Position numbers and translations under genes: made by a program. A DNA stretch of 34,886 nt, from assembly GCA_944324895.1 (NCBI GenBank), contig CALUYC010000002.1, positions 1 through 34,886 of the forward strand. The letters run 5' to 3'. A model generated the notes under the pieces. The model saw only the letters and a program-made list of their open reading frames with translations. It made no database searches and was not told where the DNA came from. Of this stretch, positions 16,300 to 24,313 are shown piece by piece (the first letter of the stretch is position 1; each line of letters begins with the position of its first letter). The stretch comes from Candidatus Gastranaerophilales bacterium (lineage in GTDB: Bacteria > Cyanobacteriota > Vampirovibrionia > Gastranaerophilales > Gastranaerophilaceae).

Positions 16300-17394
16300 A
16301 TGAGCGAGTTAACTTTAAATTATACGGGAATAGGCTCTTTGCCTTTTAAAGACACAAATGCACCAAAGGAAGCTTTAGATTTTATTTTCAATGAATTTAA
16401 AAGTATGCCCTTTTGGCCACAGTTACCGCATTTTGCGCGTGAAGAAGATATGGTGTTTCAATATACGCAAAACCTTGCAGGGCTTAGTTTTGATGGTGAT
16501 AAATATTTTTTAAATCCTGAAAGTGAAGAATTTTTTGTTGCGCTTGAAGAATTATTTTTTGATTACGAAAATGTAGTTGGTTCTTCCGATTTGCTTGAAT
16601 GCGAGCAAACCCTTGATAAATATGCTATTTTACCGCCAAATTCAAACACGCTTGCACCGTTTTTAAATGAATTAAAAAATAAAAATCCTGATTTTGTAAA
16701 GGGTTCAATAACAGGTCCTTTTACTTTTTCGACTTCTGTTACGGATAATGAAGGTAAATGTGCATATTACAACGAAGTTTTAAGGGATGTATGTATTAAA
16801 ACCCTTTCCTTAAAAGCTCTTTGGCAGGTAAAAGAATTTAAAAAAGCCGCTCCAAATGCTCGTGCCGTAATTTTTATGGATGAACCGTCCATTTCGCAAG
16901 TAGGCTCTTGTGCATTTTTATCGGTTGAAAGTTCTGACGTAGTTAATATGCTTAAAGTTATAGCAGATGACCTAAAAAAGTTTGGTGCACTGTGCGGGGT
17001 ACACTGTTGCGGTAAAACCGATTGGGAAATCGCGCTTTCTTCAGGTGTAGATATTGTAAACTTTGATGCTTATTTTTTCTCTCAAAGTGTTGCAAATTTT
17101 GCATCTGCAGCTAAAAAATTTATTGAAAACGGCGGTATTTTTGCTTTTGGTATTGTTCCGACGGTAAGTGACGAGATAAAAAATCTTGACATTGATACGT
17201 TAGAGGAAAAATTTAACAGTGCGCTAAAATGCTTTACTTCTAAGGGAATTGATAAAAAAATTCTTTTAGAACATTTGTTTCTCACTCCTTCTTGCGGTTG
17301 CGGTTCTTTAGATAATGACTGCGCGCTTAAAGCATTAAAGTTAACCAAAGAATTGTCAAATCGCCTGAAAGAAAGGCATGGTGCTCTTTTATGA
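16300..17394 (+). CDS. Stand-alone MetE-type zinc methyltransferase (UROD/MetE fold)
   Basis: A 364-aa protein of the UROD/MetE superfamily, equivalent to the catalytic C-terminal half of cobalamin-independent methionine synthase without its N-terminal domain. Zinc-ligand positions are kept: H235-x-C237 (GVHCCG) and C332 (PSCGCG). MDEPSI (193-198) corresponds to the MetE DEP motif, and the N-terminal TGIGSLPFKD is typical of the group. Short (core) MetE enzymes are reported to take methyl from corrinoid proteins rather than from folate. Here no corrinoid protein is adjacent, so donor and acceptor are open. It is the first gene of the 16300-24305 operon and overlaps the CooC-like gene by 4 bases. 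A uroporphyrinogen decarboxylase role is unlikely given the Cys/His set. Confidence 0.85.
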   Translation: MSELTLNYTGIGSLPFKDTNAPKEALDFIFNEFKSMPFWPQLPHFAREEDMVFQYTQNLAGLSFDGDKYFLNPESEEFFVALEELFFDYENVVGSSDLLECEQTLDKYAILPPNSNTLAPFLNELKNKNPDFVKGSITGPFTFSTSVTDNEGKCAYYNEVLRDVCIKTLSLKALWQVKEFKKAAPNARAVIFMDEPSISQVGSCAFLSVESSDVVNMLKVIADDLKKFGALCGVHCCGKTDWEIALSSGVDIVNFDAYFFSQSVANFASAAKKFIENGGIFAFGIVPTVSDEIKNLDIDTLEEKFNSALKCFTSKGIDKKILLEHLFLTPSCGCGSLDNDCALKALKLTKELSNRLKERHGALL

Positions 17395-18134
17395 CACATA
17401 CACTTGCTCTTTTAGGTAAAGGTGGCAGCGGTAAAACAACTCTTGTCAGAGCTTTTTGCTCTCTTTTAAGAGAATATTTCCCCTCTGCTTCAATTTTGCT
17501 TGTAGACAATGATTTAACTTGTGAACTTGCAGGTAGTTTTGGCTTAAAATCAAGAAATACGATATATGGTATTCGTTCAGGCAAACACGAATATAAAACA
17601 GGTATTCCAAAAGGTATGACAAAACAGGAATATATTGAGTGGGCGCTTGAAGATATTTTGGAAGAAGTAGAAGAAAATACAGATATTATTGTTTCTTGGT
17701 TTGTTGCTTCAAAAGACTGCCGTTGTCCTATAACAAAACAGATGAATGACGCCCTTGTGAAACTTGTCGACAGATATGACTTTGTTATATTTGATTGTGA
17801 ATTTGACTTAAAATATTTAAATTTACTTGTAGATTACCCTATTGATACCTCTATTATTGTTGCAAATCCTAATCAAAAGTCAGTTCACCTTGCCGGTGAA
17901 ATTTATGATTTTTCTAAAAAATACGCAGCGGACGGGCAATTTGGGGTAATTTTAAATAAAGCAAAAAAAGAAACTTTGAATAAATTTGTTGAACAAATTA
18001 ATTTGAATAATTTAAATCTTTTGGGAATTGTTGATGACTTTGGTGAAGAAGTAAATTATGAAACAGTCAAAGATTCAATAAAAGATTTTTATTCTCGCTT
18101 AAACCTTCCGCAAGATATTTCAGGAGGGGTATAA
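17391..18134 (+). CDS. CooC-like P-loop ATPase with CxC motif
   Basis: A 247-aa MinD/SIMIBI-class ATPase. The P-loop GKGGSGKTT (9-17) is at the very N-terminus and contains the deviant second Lys of the class; VDNDL (38-42) is the switch region, and FVIFDCEFD is the Walker B segment. The pair C110-x-C112 (KDCRCP) lies where CooC, the ATPase that inserts nickel into CO dehydrogenase, has its metal-binding CxC at the dimer interface. No CO dehydrogenase or acetyl-CoA synthase gene is in the window, so the client is unknown. The neighbouring MetE-like protein or a corrinoid enzyme elsewhere are candidates. It overlaps the preceding gene by 4 bases and abuts folD. Confidence 0.8.
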   Translation: MTHTLALLGKGGSGKTTLVRAFCSLLREYFPSASILLVDNDLTCELAGSFGLKSRNTIYGIRSGKHEYKTGIPKGMTKQEYIEWALEDILEEVEENTDIIVSWFVASKDCRCPITKQMNDALVKLVDRYDFVIFDCEFDLKYLNLLVDYPIDTSIIVANPNQKSVHLAGEIYDFSKKYAADGQFGVILNKAKKETLNKFVEQINLNNLNLLGIVDDFGEEVNYETVKDSIKDFYSRLNLPQDISGGV

Positions 18135-18980
18135 ATGGCTCAAATAATGGATGGAAAGGCGTATTCAAAAGAAATTTTAACGCAAATAAAATCTCGTGTT
18201 GAAAATTTAGAAAATAAACCTTCTATTGCGGTTATTTTAGTTGGAGATGACCCTGCTTCAAAAATATATGTTAAAAACAAAGAAAAAACCGCGCGTGAGC
18301 TTGGTTTTGTTTCGAAAACTTTTTATTTAAAAGAAAATACAAGCGTAAATGAGCTTAAAGATTTAATTTTAAATTTAAATCTCGATGAGGATACCGATGC
18401 AATTTTGTTGCAACTACCACTGCCAAAACACTTGGTTTCACAAGATTTTATAGAACTTATCGACCCAAAAAAAGATGTCGATGGTTTTCATCCCATAAAC
18501 TGTGGCAGGCTTTTGACAAATTCAAATCCTTATGCAATTTCTTGCACTCCAAAGGGAGTTGTGAAACTTTTGAAAAAATATAACGTTGAAATTTCAGGTT
18601 CGAACGCTGTTATTATCGGACGTTCAAATATGGTAGGCAAGCCTTTGGCACAGTTGCTTTTGGCGCAAAATGCTACAGTTACCGTTGCGCACTCAAAAAC
18701 AAAAAACCTTGCACAGACAGCGCGTGAAGCAGATATTTTAATAAGTGCAACCGGCATAAAAGGTCTTGTTACAAAAAATTTTGTAAAAGAAAATGCTGTT
18801 GTTGTTGATGTTGGCATTTCGCGAGATGAAAGCGGAAAAATCTTTGGGGATGTTGATTTCGAGGAGGTTTCAAAAATTGCTTCTCTTATAACTCCTGTCC
18901 CCGGTGGGATTGGGCCTATGACCATAGCAATGCTAATGGAAAACACACTGGAGTTGAGTTTAAAAAATGCAAAATTTTAG
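18135..18980 (+). CDS. folD: FolD, methylene-THF dehydrogenase / methenyl-THF cyclohydrolase
   Basis: A 281-aa bifunctional enzyme interconverting 5,10-methylene-, 5,10-methenyl- and 10-formyl-tetrahydrofolate with NADP(H). The N-terminal domain has the active-site YVKNKEKTARELG (45-57; K49 is the expected catalytic Lys), then PKKDVDGFHPINCGRL. The Rossmann domain has VIIGRSNMVGKPLAQLLL, ISATGIKGLV and the C-terminal PVPGGIGPMTIAMLMENTLE, all family hallmarks. Its ATG follows the CooC-like stop directly, with GGAGG a few bases upstream. Its last 14 bases overlap alr. In this operon it would link GcvT-derived methylene-THF with formyl-THF. Confidence 0.97.
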   Translation: MAQIMDGKAYSKEILTQIKSRVENLENKPSIAVILVGDDPASKIYVKNKEKTARELGFVSKTFYLKENTSVNELKDLILNLNLDEDTDAILLQLPLPKHLVSQDFIELIDPKKDVDGFHPINCGRLLTNSNPYAISCTPKGVVKLLKKYNVEISGSNAVIIGRSNMVGKPLAQLLLAQNATVTVAHSKTKNLAQTAREADILISATGIKGLVTKNFVKENAVVVDVGISRDESGKIFGDVDFEEVSKIASLITPVPGGIGPMTIAMLMENTLELSLKNAKF

Positions 18981-20127
18981 GGGAACTTTTGTAAACAAAC
19001 ACCGCGACGCTTGGGTCGAGGTAAATTTGGGACATTTAGAACACAATATTTTAGAAATCAAAAAGACTGTTTTTAAAAACTCAAAGAATGCAAACACTAA
19101 ACTGCTTGCTGTTATTAAGGCTGATGCATACGGGCATGGTTCGATTATGTGTGCGCCTACATTGCTTGCATGCGGGATTAGTGTTTTTGGTGTTGCAAGT
19201 ATTGATGAAGCGCTTGAATTAAGGCAAAATAAATTTACTGCGCCGATTTTAGTGCTTGGCTCCGTTCCTATTTGGTCTTATGAAACGGCAATAAAAAATG
19301 ACATTACTGTTTCAATTTTCTCTGATGAACATCTTGAAGCCGCAAAATTAATCAGCGAGCGTTTGGGTGGCAAAAAACTTAAAGCCCATATAAAAATCGA
19401 TACCGGCATGAACAGAATCGGTATTAATCCAAAATATGCAATAGAATTTTTTAATAAAGCTAAGGCTGCACCATATTTGGATTTAAGGGGAATTTTTACA
19501 CATTTTGCCGATGTTGAAAATGCTGAAATCACAGAAAAACAAATTGATAATTTTAAATATGTTATAAACTCAATAGACACAACGGGTTTGACTGTTCATT
19601 GTTCAAATTCTGCAGCAAGCCTATTTTATGGCGATTTAAAATTTGACATGCTGCGTTTAGGCATTATTTTGTATGGTTTAACACCTTTAAGTTATGATAA
19701 TTCTCAAAATTCTAAATTGCCGGATTTAAAACAAGTAATTGGCCTAAAGGGTAGAATTACAAACATTCATACCATAGAAAAGGGTGACGGTGTCAGCTAT
19801 GGGCATATTTTTATTGCAGATAAAAAAACACGAGTTGCTACTATTCCGATAGGCTATGCAGACGGCGTTTCAAGGTCTTTGTCGGGTAAAATTAAAGCAA
19901 GCCTTAACGGCAAAATAATTAATCAAATTGGGCGTATTACTATGGATCAGATGATGTTTGATATTGGCGATATTGAAGCCCAAAATGGCGATATAATTAC
20001 GCTTTTAGGCGAAGATGAGGCAGGAAACTTTTTTTCAATCGACAGTTGGGCAAAAGAATTAAATACTATAAATTATGAGCTTACTTGCCGTCTAAAAGTC
20101 CGTCTGCCAAGGATTTACATTAGATAA
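18967..20127 (+). CDS. alr: Alanine racemase
   Basis: A 386-aa fold-type III PLP enzyme that makes D-alanine for peptidoglycan. The PLP lysine is K51 in LLAVIKADAYGHG (47-59). HIKIDTGMNRIGI, the CSNSAASL stretch, MLRLGIILYGL, the catalytic-Tyr region GVSYGHIF and PIGYADG, and GRITMDQMMFDI follow in the standard order. The chosen ATG overlaps folD by 14 bases; no other in-frame start lies before the conserved AWVEVNLGHLEHNI, so it is probably correct. It is the only gene in the operon with no obvious folate link. Either it rides along, or its position ties D-Ala/Gly metabolism to one-carbon flow. Confidence 0.95.
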   Translation: MQNFRGTFVNKHRDAWVEVNLGHLEHNILEIKKTVFKNSKNANTKLLAVIKADAYGHGSIMCAPTLLACGISVFGVASIDEALELRQNKFTAPILVLGSVPIWSYETAIKNDITVSIFSDEHLEAAKLISERLGGKKLKAHIKIDTGMNRIGINPKYAIEFFNKAKAAPYLDLRGIFTHFADVENAEITEKQIDNFKYVINSIDTTGLTVHCSNSAASLFYGDLKFDMLRLGIILYGLTPLSYDNSQNSKLPDLKQVIGLKGRITNIHTIEKGDGVSYGHIFIADKKTRVATIPIGYADGVSRSLSGKIKASLNGKIINQIGRITMDQMMFDIGDIEAQNGDIITLLGEDEAGNFFSIDSWAKELNTINYELTCRLKVRLPRIYIR

Positions 20128-20139
20128 GAGGTATTAACA

Positions 20140-21279
20140 ATGAAAAAAACTTTTTTGCATGATGAACATATTGCGCTGGGTGCTAAAATGGTTGAATTTG
20201 GCGGTTGGGAAATGCCTGTTCAATACAAATCAATTCTTGACGAACACAAAAATGTTCGTCAAAACGTTGGTATATTCGATGTTTCGCATATGGGTCAGGT
20301 TTTTGTTTCAGGTGATGATGCACTTAATTTTTTGCAAAAAATTGTTCCTCAAGATGTTGCAAAATTTTCGCTAAATCATGCGCATTATTGCCAATTACCC
20401 TATTCTAACGGTACTTTGGTTGATGATTTAATTATTTATAAACTTGAAAATAAGTATTTAATAATTGTTAATGCTTCACGCAGGGAAGCTGATACAGATT
20501 GGTTCAAGTTGAATTCAAAAGGCTTTAGAGTAAATATTGATGATAAATCAGATGAATTTTCAATGATTGCTCTGCAGGGTTCAAAGGCTTGTGATGTCAT
20601 TGAAAAAGCAGGAATTAGTAAAGAAAATCAGCCAAAATTTTTTACAATAGCGCAAACAAAACTGTTTGGCATAGACGTTTACCTTTGCCGTACGGGTTAT
20701 ACAGGCGAAGATGGTTTTGAAATCATCTGCAAAAATGAAAATGTTGTTGAAATTTGGCGCAAATTAATAGAAATCGGTGGGGAATTTTCAATAACCCCTG
20801 TAGGTCTTGGTGCAAGAGACACACTAAGGCTGGAAGCCGCTCTATGTTTGTACGGGTCTGATATTAATGAAGATACAACCCCTATTGAAGCTGGTTTGGG
20901 ATGGTCTGTTCCAAAAGACAAGAAAGAAGACTATAACGGAAAAGAAATAATTTTGGGGCAGTTAAATGGCGAAATTCCATTGACTAAAAAGCTTTTTGCT
21001 TTTGAAATGGTTGATAAAGCAATAGCCCGCCATGGTGCTGATATATACATTGACGGGAAAAAATGCGGATGTGTAACATCAGGTTCAATCTCGCCTACTT
21101 TGGGCAAAAATATTGGGCTTTGCCTTATTTCTTTTGAAGGTGAAAATGCAAATTTAGCAACATCACTTAACACAACAGAAAAAAGTATTGGCACAACAGT
21201 GCAAATTATGGTAAGAAATAAAATGTACAATGCCAAAATTGTCAAAAAACCTTTTGTTCAAAAGAAATATGTTAAATAG
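20140..21279 (+). CDS. gcvT: GcvT, glycine cleavage system T protein (aminomethyltransferase)
   Basis: A 379-aa tetrahydrofolate-dependent aminomethyltransferase. It releases ammonia from the aminomethyl-lipoyl group on GcvH and forms 5,10-methylene-THF. Family motifs are FGGWEMPVQY (20-29), VGIFDVSHMG (43-52), NGTLVDDLIIYK (90-101, which includes the conserved catalytic Asp of the DD pair), YTGEDGFEI, GARDTLRLEA and the C-terminal GCVTSGSISPTL. This is true GcvT rather than YgfZ, since the folate-binding and Asp positions are kept. A GAGG lies upstream of the ATG in the 12-base gap after alr. gcvH follows after 8 bases. Confidence 0.96.
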   Translation: MKKTFLHDEHIALGAKMVEFGGWEMPVQYKSILDEHKNVRQNVGIFDVSHMGQVFVSGDDALNFLQKIVPQDVAKFSLNHAHYCQLPYSNGTLVDDLIIYKLENKYLIIVNASRREADTDWFKLNSKGFRVNIDDKSDEFSMIALQGSKACDVIEKAGISKENQPKFFTIAQTKLFGIDVYLCRTGYTGEDGFEIICKNENVVEIWRKLIEIGGEFSITPVGLGARDTLRLEAALCLYGSDINEDTTPIEAGLGWSVPKDKKEDYNGKEIILGQLNGEIPLTKKLFAFEMVDKAIARHGADIYIDGKKCGCVTSGSISPTLGKNIGLCLISFEGENANLATSLNTTEKSIGTTVQIMVRNKMYNAKIVKKPFVQKKYVK

Positions 21280-21287
21280 GAGATAAA

Positions 21288-21674
21288 ATGAGTATTCAAC
21301 CACCTGAAGGAATTTTGTGTTCAAAAAGCCACGAATGGGTTCTTGATGAAGGCGATACTTTTAAAATCGGCTTGACTGATTATGCTGTTGAACAGTTGGG
21401 CGATATTGTATTTGTCGAATTGCCCGAACTTGACAGTGAATTTGCAAAGGGCGAAGTTTTTGCAACCATTGAATCTGTTAAAGCAGCAAGTGAAATTTAT
21501 ATGCCAATAGGCGGCAAAATTGTTGAAGTTAACGAAGAATTAATAAATGCTCCCGAACTGATTAACGAAAATGTTTGGGAAAAAGGTTGGCTTGTAAAAG
21601 TACAAAGCGACAGCTATGCCCAAGACAGTTTGGGACTGTTGGAGTATGAAGATTACAAAGAAGAAACGGCCTAA
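21288..21674 (+). CDS. gcvH: GcvH, glycine cleavage system H protein
   Basis: A 128-aa lipoyl carrier protein that shuttles the aminomethyl group between the P, T and L proteins. The lipoylation lysine is K65 in TIESVKAASE (60-69), and the flanking VFVELPELDSEFAKGE and PIGGKIVEVNEEL strands are standard. ENVWEKGWLVKV near the C-terminus is also family-typical. AGGAG precedes the ATG. Its stop overlaps the gcvPA start by one base (TAATG). Confidence 0.97.
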   Translation: MSIQPPEGILCSKSHEWVLDEGDTFKIGLTDYAVEQLGDIVFVELPELDSEFAKGEVFATIESVKAASEIYMPIGGKIVEVNEELINAPELINENVWEKGWLVKVQSDSYAQDSLGLLEYEDYKEETA

Positions 21675-22915
21675 TGTATAATTATGAAGCACTGAGAAGC
21701 GATGAGCGCACAAAAATGTGCGATGATATCGGTATAAAATCCCCTGATGAGCTTTTTGATGTTATACCAAAAAATGCTCGTATAGAAGATTTTAGGCTTT
21801 TTAACCCGTTAAGCGAGCTTGAAGTTCAAAAGAAAATTAAAAAAATTTCTAAAAAAAACAATACAGAATATGCTTGCTTTATGGGTGGCGGTGCGTATAA
21901 AAAATTTATTCCTGCAGCTTTGGGTGATACCGCATCACGTTTTGAATTTTTATCGGCGTATACTCCTTATCAGGCAGAAATTTCGCAAGGTTCGCTGCAA
22001 ATTATGTATGAATTTCAGACCATGGTTTGTGCCTTGTGCGCGCAGGATGTTGCAAATGCCTCTGTTTATGACGGTGCAAGTGCTTGCGCTGAAGCTATTT
22101 TAATGGCATGCAGATTAACTAAAAAAAATAAAGCATTTGTAGATGAAAATGTAAATCCTAATTATTTAGAAGTTATAAAAACCTATTTATATGCTGCAGA
22201 TATTGAATTAATAGTTTCAAATGCTTGCGATGATACCGATTTAGCGGCTAAATTATATCAATATCCAAATTATCTTGGCGAAATTGAAGAAATGCCAAAG
22301 AAAAATGCTAACGAATTAATTATCGCCTGTGTCGATATTTCAACTTTATCGTTGTTAGAACCTCCAAAGAGCGATATTACGGTTGGCGATTTTCAAACAC
22401 TCGGGCTTTCGCTTAACTTTGGCGGGCCTTATGGGGGATTTATTTCCTGTCGTGATACATATAAACGTCAATTACCGGGGAGAATTGCAGGTAAAACCGT
22501 TGATAAAGAAGGTAAAGACGCTTATGTTTTAACTCTGCAAGCTCGCGAACAGCATATAAGACGTGAAAAAGCAACGAGTAATATTTGTTCAAATCAAGCT
22601 CACTGCGCACTTTGTGCTACTTTATATTTAAGTTTACTCGGTGAAAAAGGTTTTAGGGAAGTTAATTATATTGCTTATAAAAATGCCCATAAATTGGCGC
22701 AAGGCTTAAAAGATATGGGTTATAATATTTTAAATAAAAACTTTTTTAACGAATTTGTTTATGAATTAAAAGAAAATCAAAACGCGCAAGAATACCTTGA
22801 AATGCTTAAACAAAAAGGTATTTTAGGGGGTATTGCGTTAGATGATAAAAGAATTTTAGTTGCTGCAACCGAACTTAACGATGATGATGAAATAAAACTG
22901 TATTTAAGCCTATGA
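21674..22915 (+). CDS. gcvPA: GcvPA, glycine dehydrogenase (decarboxylating) subunit 1, partner absent here
   Basis: A 413-aa N-terminal half of a split P protein (glycine decarboxylase). The signature FLSAYTPYQAEISQGSLQIMYEFQTM (92-117) and ANASVYDGASACAEAILMA are intact, as are LNFGGPYGGFISCRD, LPGRIAGKTVDKEGK and TLQAREQHIRREKATSNICSNQ. It is slightly shorter than usual (about 440-450). The PLP-binding lysine is on subunit 2 (GcvPB), which normally follows directly. Here the next gene is an unrelated 244-aa protein, and no gcvPB or L-protein gene is in the window. Either gcvPB is elsewhere or GcvPA has been repurposed. A 4-base overlap couples it to the next gene. Confidence 0.93.
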   Translation: MYNYEALRSDERTKMCDDIGIKSPDELFDVIPKNARIEDFRLFNPLSELEVQKKIKKISKKNNTEYACFMGGGAYKKFIPAALGDTASRFEFLSAYTPYQAEISQGSLQIMYEFQTMVCALCAQDVANASVYDGASACAEAILMACRLTKKNKAFVDENVNPNYLEVIKTYLYAADIELIVSNACDDTDLAAKLYQYPNYLGEIEEMPKKNANELIIACVDISTLSLLEPPKSDITVGDFQTLGLSLNFGGPYGGFISCRDTYKRQLPGRIAGKTVDKEGKDAYVLTLQAREQHIRREKATSNICSNQAHCALCATLYLSLLGEKGFREVNYIAYKNAHKLAQGLKDMGYNILNKNFFNEFVYELKENQNAQEYLEMLKQKGILGGIALDDKRILVAATELNDDDEIKLYLSL

Positions 22916-23646
22916 CAAAGGATATAATTGCATTTTGGGGATACCCGCACCCTGACTTAATAAATAAAACAAAAATTCAATACCCAAACGCAACTTGGGT
23001 CGATTTAGACATTTGTTTTAATTATCCTTCGTCTAAATTCACTCCTGATGCGTATTGCGGGATTATTAAAAACATTTTTGATAACGCTTTTTATTTAAAA
23101 GACAGAATTATAAAAATTTTAGCTGCAGTTGGAAAAGACAAGTGCGACAGCGGTTTTTTTGCTGCAAATTTATTAAAAAACGAGGGATTTAATGTTGAAA
23201 TTTCATTTTTTGAAGACAATTTGCCAATAAATCAACTGCAAGATGTGCCAATTTGTAAAAGCTCATTACCACTTAAAGAAAAATTATCGTTAATTACCGC
23301 AAATATTGTTGATCAAAAAGACTATTCACATCTTGAACAAACTAAAGCGCGTTTTGGTTTTTGGGGAGTACCGCCAAATGATTTAAATATATGCGATTTA
23401 TTTCCACCTCAAACCCATGTTTTTGGTTGGTCAAGATGTGTTGAGGCTAAAAATCCGGCAAATTTTGAGCTTGAAATGTACGTTGAGCCTAATTTACCCA
23501 CAGTATTTTTTGCCCAGACTTTTTGTTCTAAAACGGCACTTGCAAAGTATTTGGCAGATAAATACAACGGACTTTACATTGATGTCGATGTTGTTCCGAC
23601 AAATTCTGCTTATGCTAAAATCGAAGCATTTTTGAGGTTAAGATGA
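22912..23646 (+). CDS. Unknown 244-aa protein with internal FWGxPxxDL duplication
   Basis: I do not recognise this protein. It begins IIAFWGYPHPDLI (FWG at 8-10), and the second half restarts with RFGFWGVPPNDLNICDLFPP (FWG at 150-152), so it looks like two diverged copies of one unit. The C-terminal unit has a distinctive FGWSRCVEA, then YVEPNLPTVFFAQTFCSKTALAKYLADKYNGLYIDVD. There are seven cysteines (35, 49, 78, 115, 161, 176, 205), but no classic Fe-S spacing, no membrane helix and no signal peptide. It overlaps gcvPA by 4 bases upstream and the HgdC-type activase by 4 bases downstream, so it is the best local candidate for the activase's partner. It occupies the slot where gcvPB is expected but is half its size and unrelated in sequence. 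Confidence 0.75.
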   Translation: MTKDIIAFWGYPHPDLINKTKIQYPNATWVDLDICFNYPSSKFTPDAYCGIIKNIFDNAFYLKDRIIKILAAVGKDKCDSGFFAANLLKNEGFNVEISFFEDNLPINQLQDVPICKSSLPLKEKLSLITANIVDQKDYSHLEQTKARFGFWGVPPNDLNICDLFPPQTHVFGWSRCVEAKNPANFELEMYVEPNLPTVFFAQTFCSKTALAKYLADKYNGLYIDVDVVPTNSAYAKIEAFLRLR

Positions 23647-24305
23647 GCAATTCAAAATTTTATATAGATGCAGGTACAACCTGGTCAAAAATTCTTGAAA
23701 TAACACCGTTAGGAGAGCGTAAATACAGCATTTATCCTACATGTGAGGCAAGAAAATTTGACATAAAATATGAAAAAATGACAGGTCACACAAGTGATAA
23801 AGATTCAGACAGATACGAAAATGAAGTCGTTGCACTTGCAATGGGCGCAAAAGCACATCTTGAAAATAATTTTATAGCGCTGGACTTAGGCTCAAGAGAT
23901 ATTAAATGGATAAAATATAAAAACTCTAAATTTTCTGATATGGATTGGAATTCCAGTTGTGCTGCAGCAACAGGAGCAACAATAGAGATGCTTTTAAAAT
24001 TTTACGATGTGAAAGTGCAAGATTTAGAATTTTGCGAAGAAAAATATCCTGTTACATGTGGAATTTTCGGGTTGGAAAAAATTATGGACGATGTGTCAAA
24101 AGGACTTTCGCCCTCTGTCGCAATTTCAAAATTTATTCATGGAATAGCTTATAATGCATATAATTTTACAAAAAATCCCGAAAAAATCTGCATTTCAGGT
24201 GGTTTTTGTGAAAACAAATGTTTTATTGATTCACTAAAAAAATATTGCGAAGTTCTGCCGCTTGGTCGTTTTGTTCTTGTTGACGGACTTGTCTTGCGTC
24301 AATAG
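23643..24305 (+). CDS. HgdC/BadF-type ASKHA ATPase, [4Fe-4S] activase
   Basis: A 220-aa member of the BcrAD/BadFG family: the ATP-driven, one-electron activator of 2-hydroxyacyl-CoA dehydratases and benzoyl-CoA reductases. ASKHA motifs are phosphate-1 DAGTTWSK (10-16), phosphate-2 LDLGSRDIKWI (80-90) and adenosine ISGGFCEN (184-191). The two cysteines that hold the bridging [4Fe-4S] cluster in HgdC align with C106 (SSCAAATG) and C139 (VTCGIFG), so the redox role seems kept. It is shorter than the usual 255-260 aa. No dehydratase alpha/beta genes are present, so it must activate something else: the 244-aa neighbour, a corrinoid or another enzyme elsewhere. It is the last gene of the operon. 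Confidence 0.85.
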   Translation: MSNSKFYIDAGTTWSKILEITPLGERKYSIYPTCEARKFDIKYEKMTGHTSDKDSDRYENEVVALAMGAKAHLENNFIALDLGSRDIKWIKYKNSKFSDMDWNSSCAAATGATIEMLLKFYDVKVQDLEFCEEKYPVTCGIFGLEKIMDDVSKGLSPSVAISKFIHGIAYNAYNFTKNPEKICISGGFCENKCFIDSLKKYCEVLPLGRFVLVDGLVLRQ

Positions 24306-24313
24306 TATTTTGT

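Noticed and set aside
16300-17394. Uroporphyrinogen decarboxylase (HemE)
   Set aside because: The protein has the MetE-type zinc ligands H-x-C and a distal Cys, and lacks the HemE N-terminal substrate motif.
20128-20139. Possible glycine riboswitch before gcvT
   Set aside because: Only 12 bases separate alr from gcvT, and the bases before the operon start at 16300 show no riboswitch-like core.
22912-23646. The 244-aa gene as a truncated or frameshifted gcvPB
   Set aside because: It has none of the GcvPB motifs and no PLP lysine context, and it is an intact frame with its own start coupled to gcvPA.
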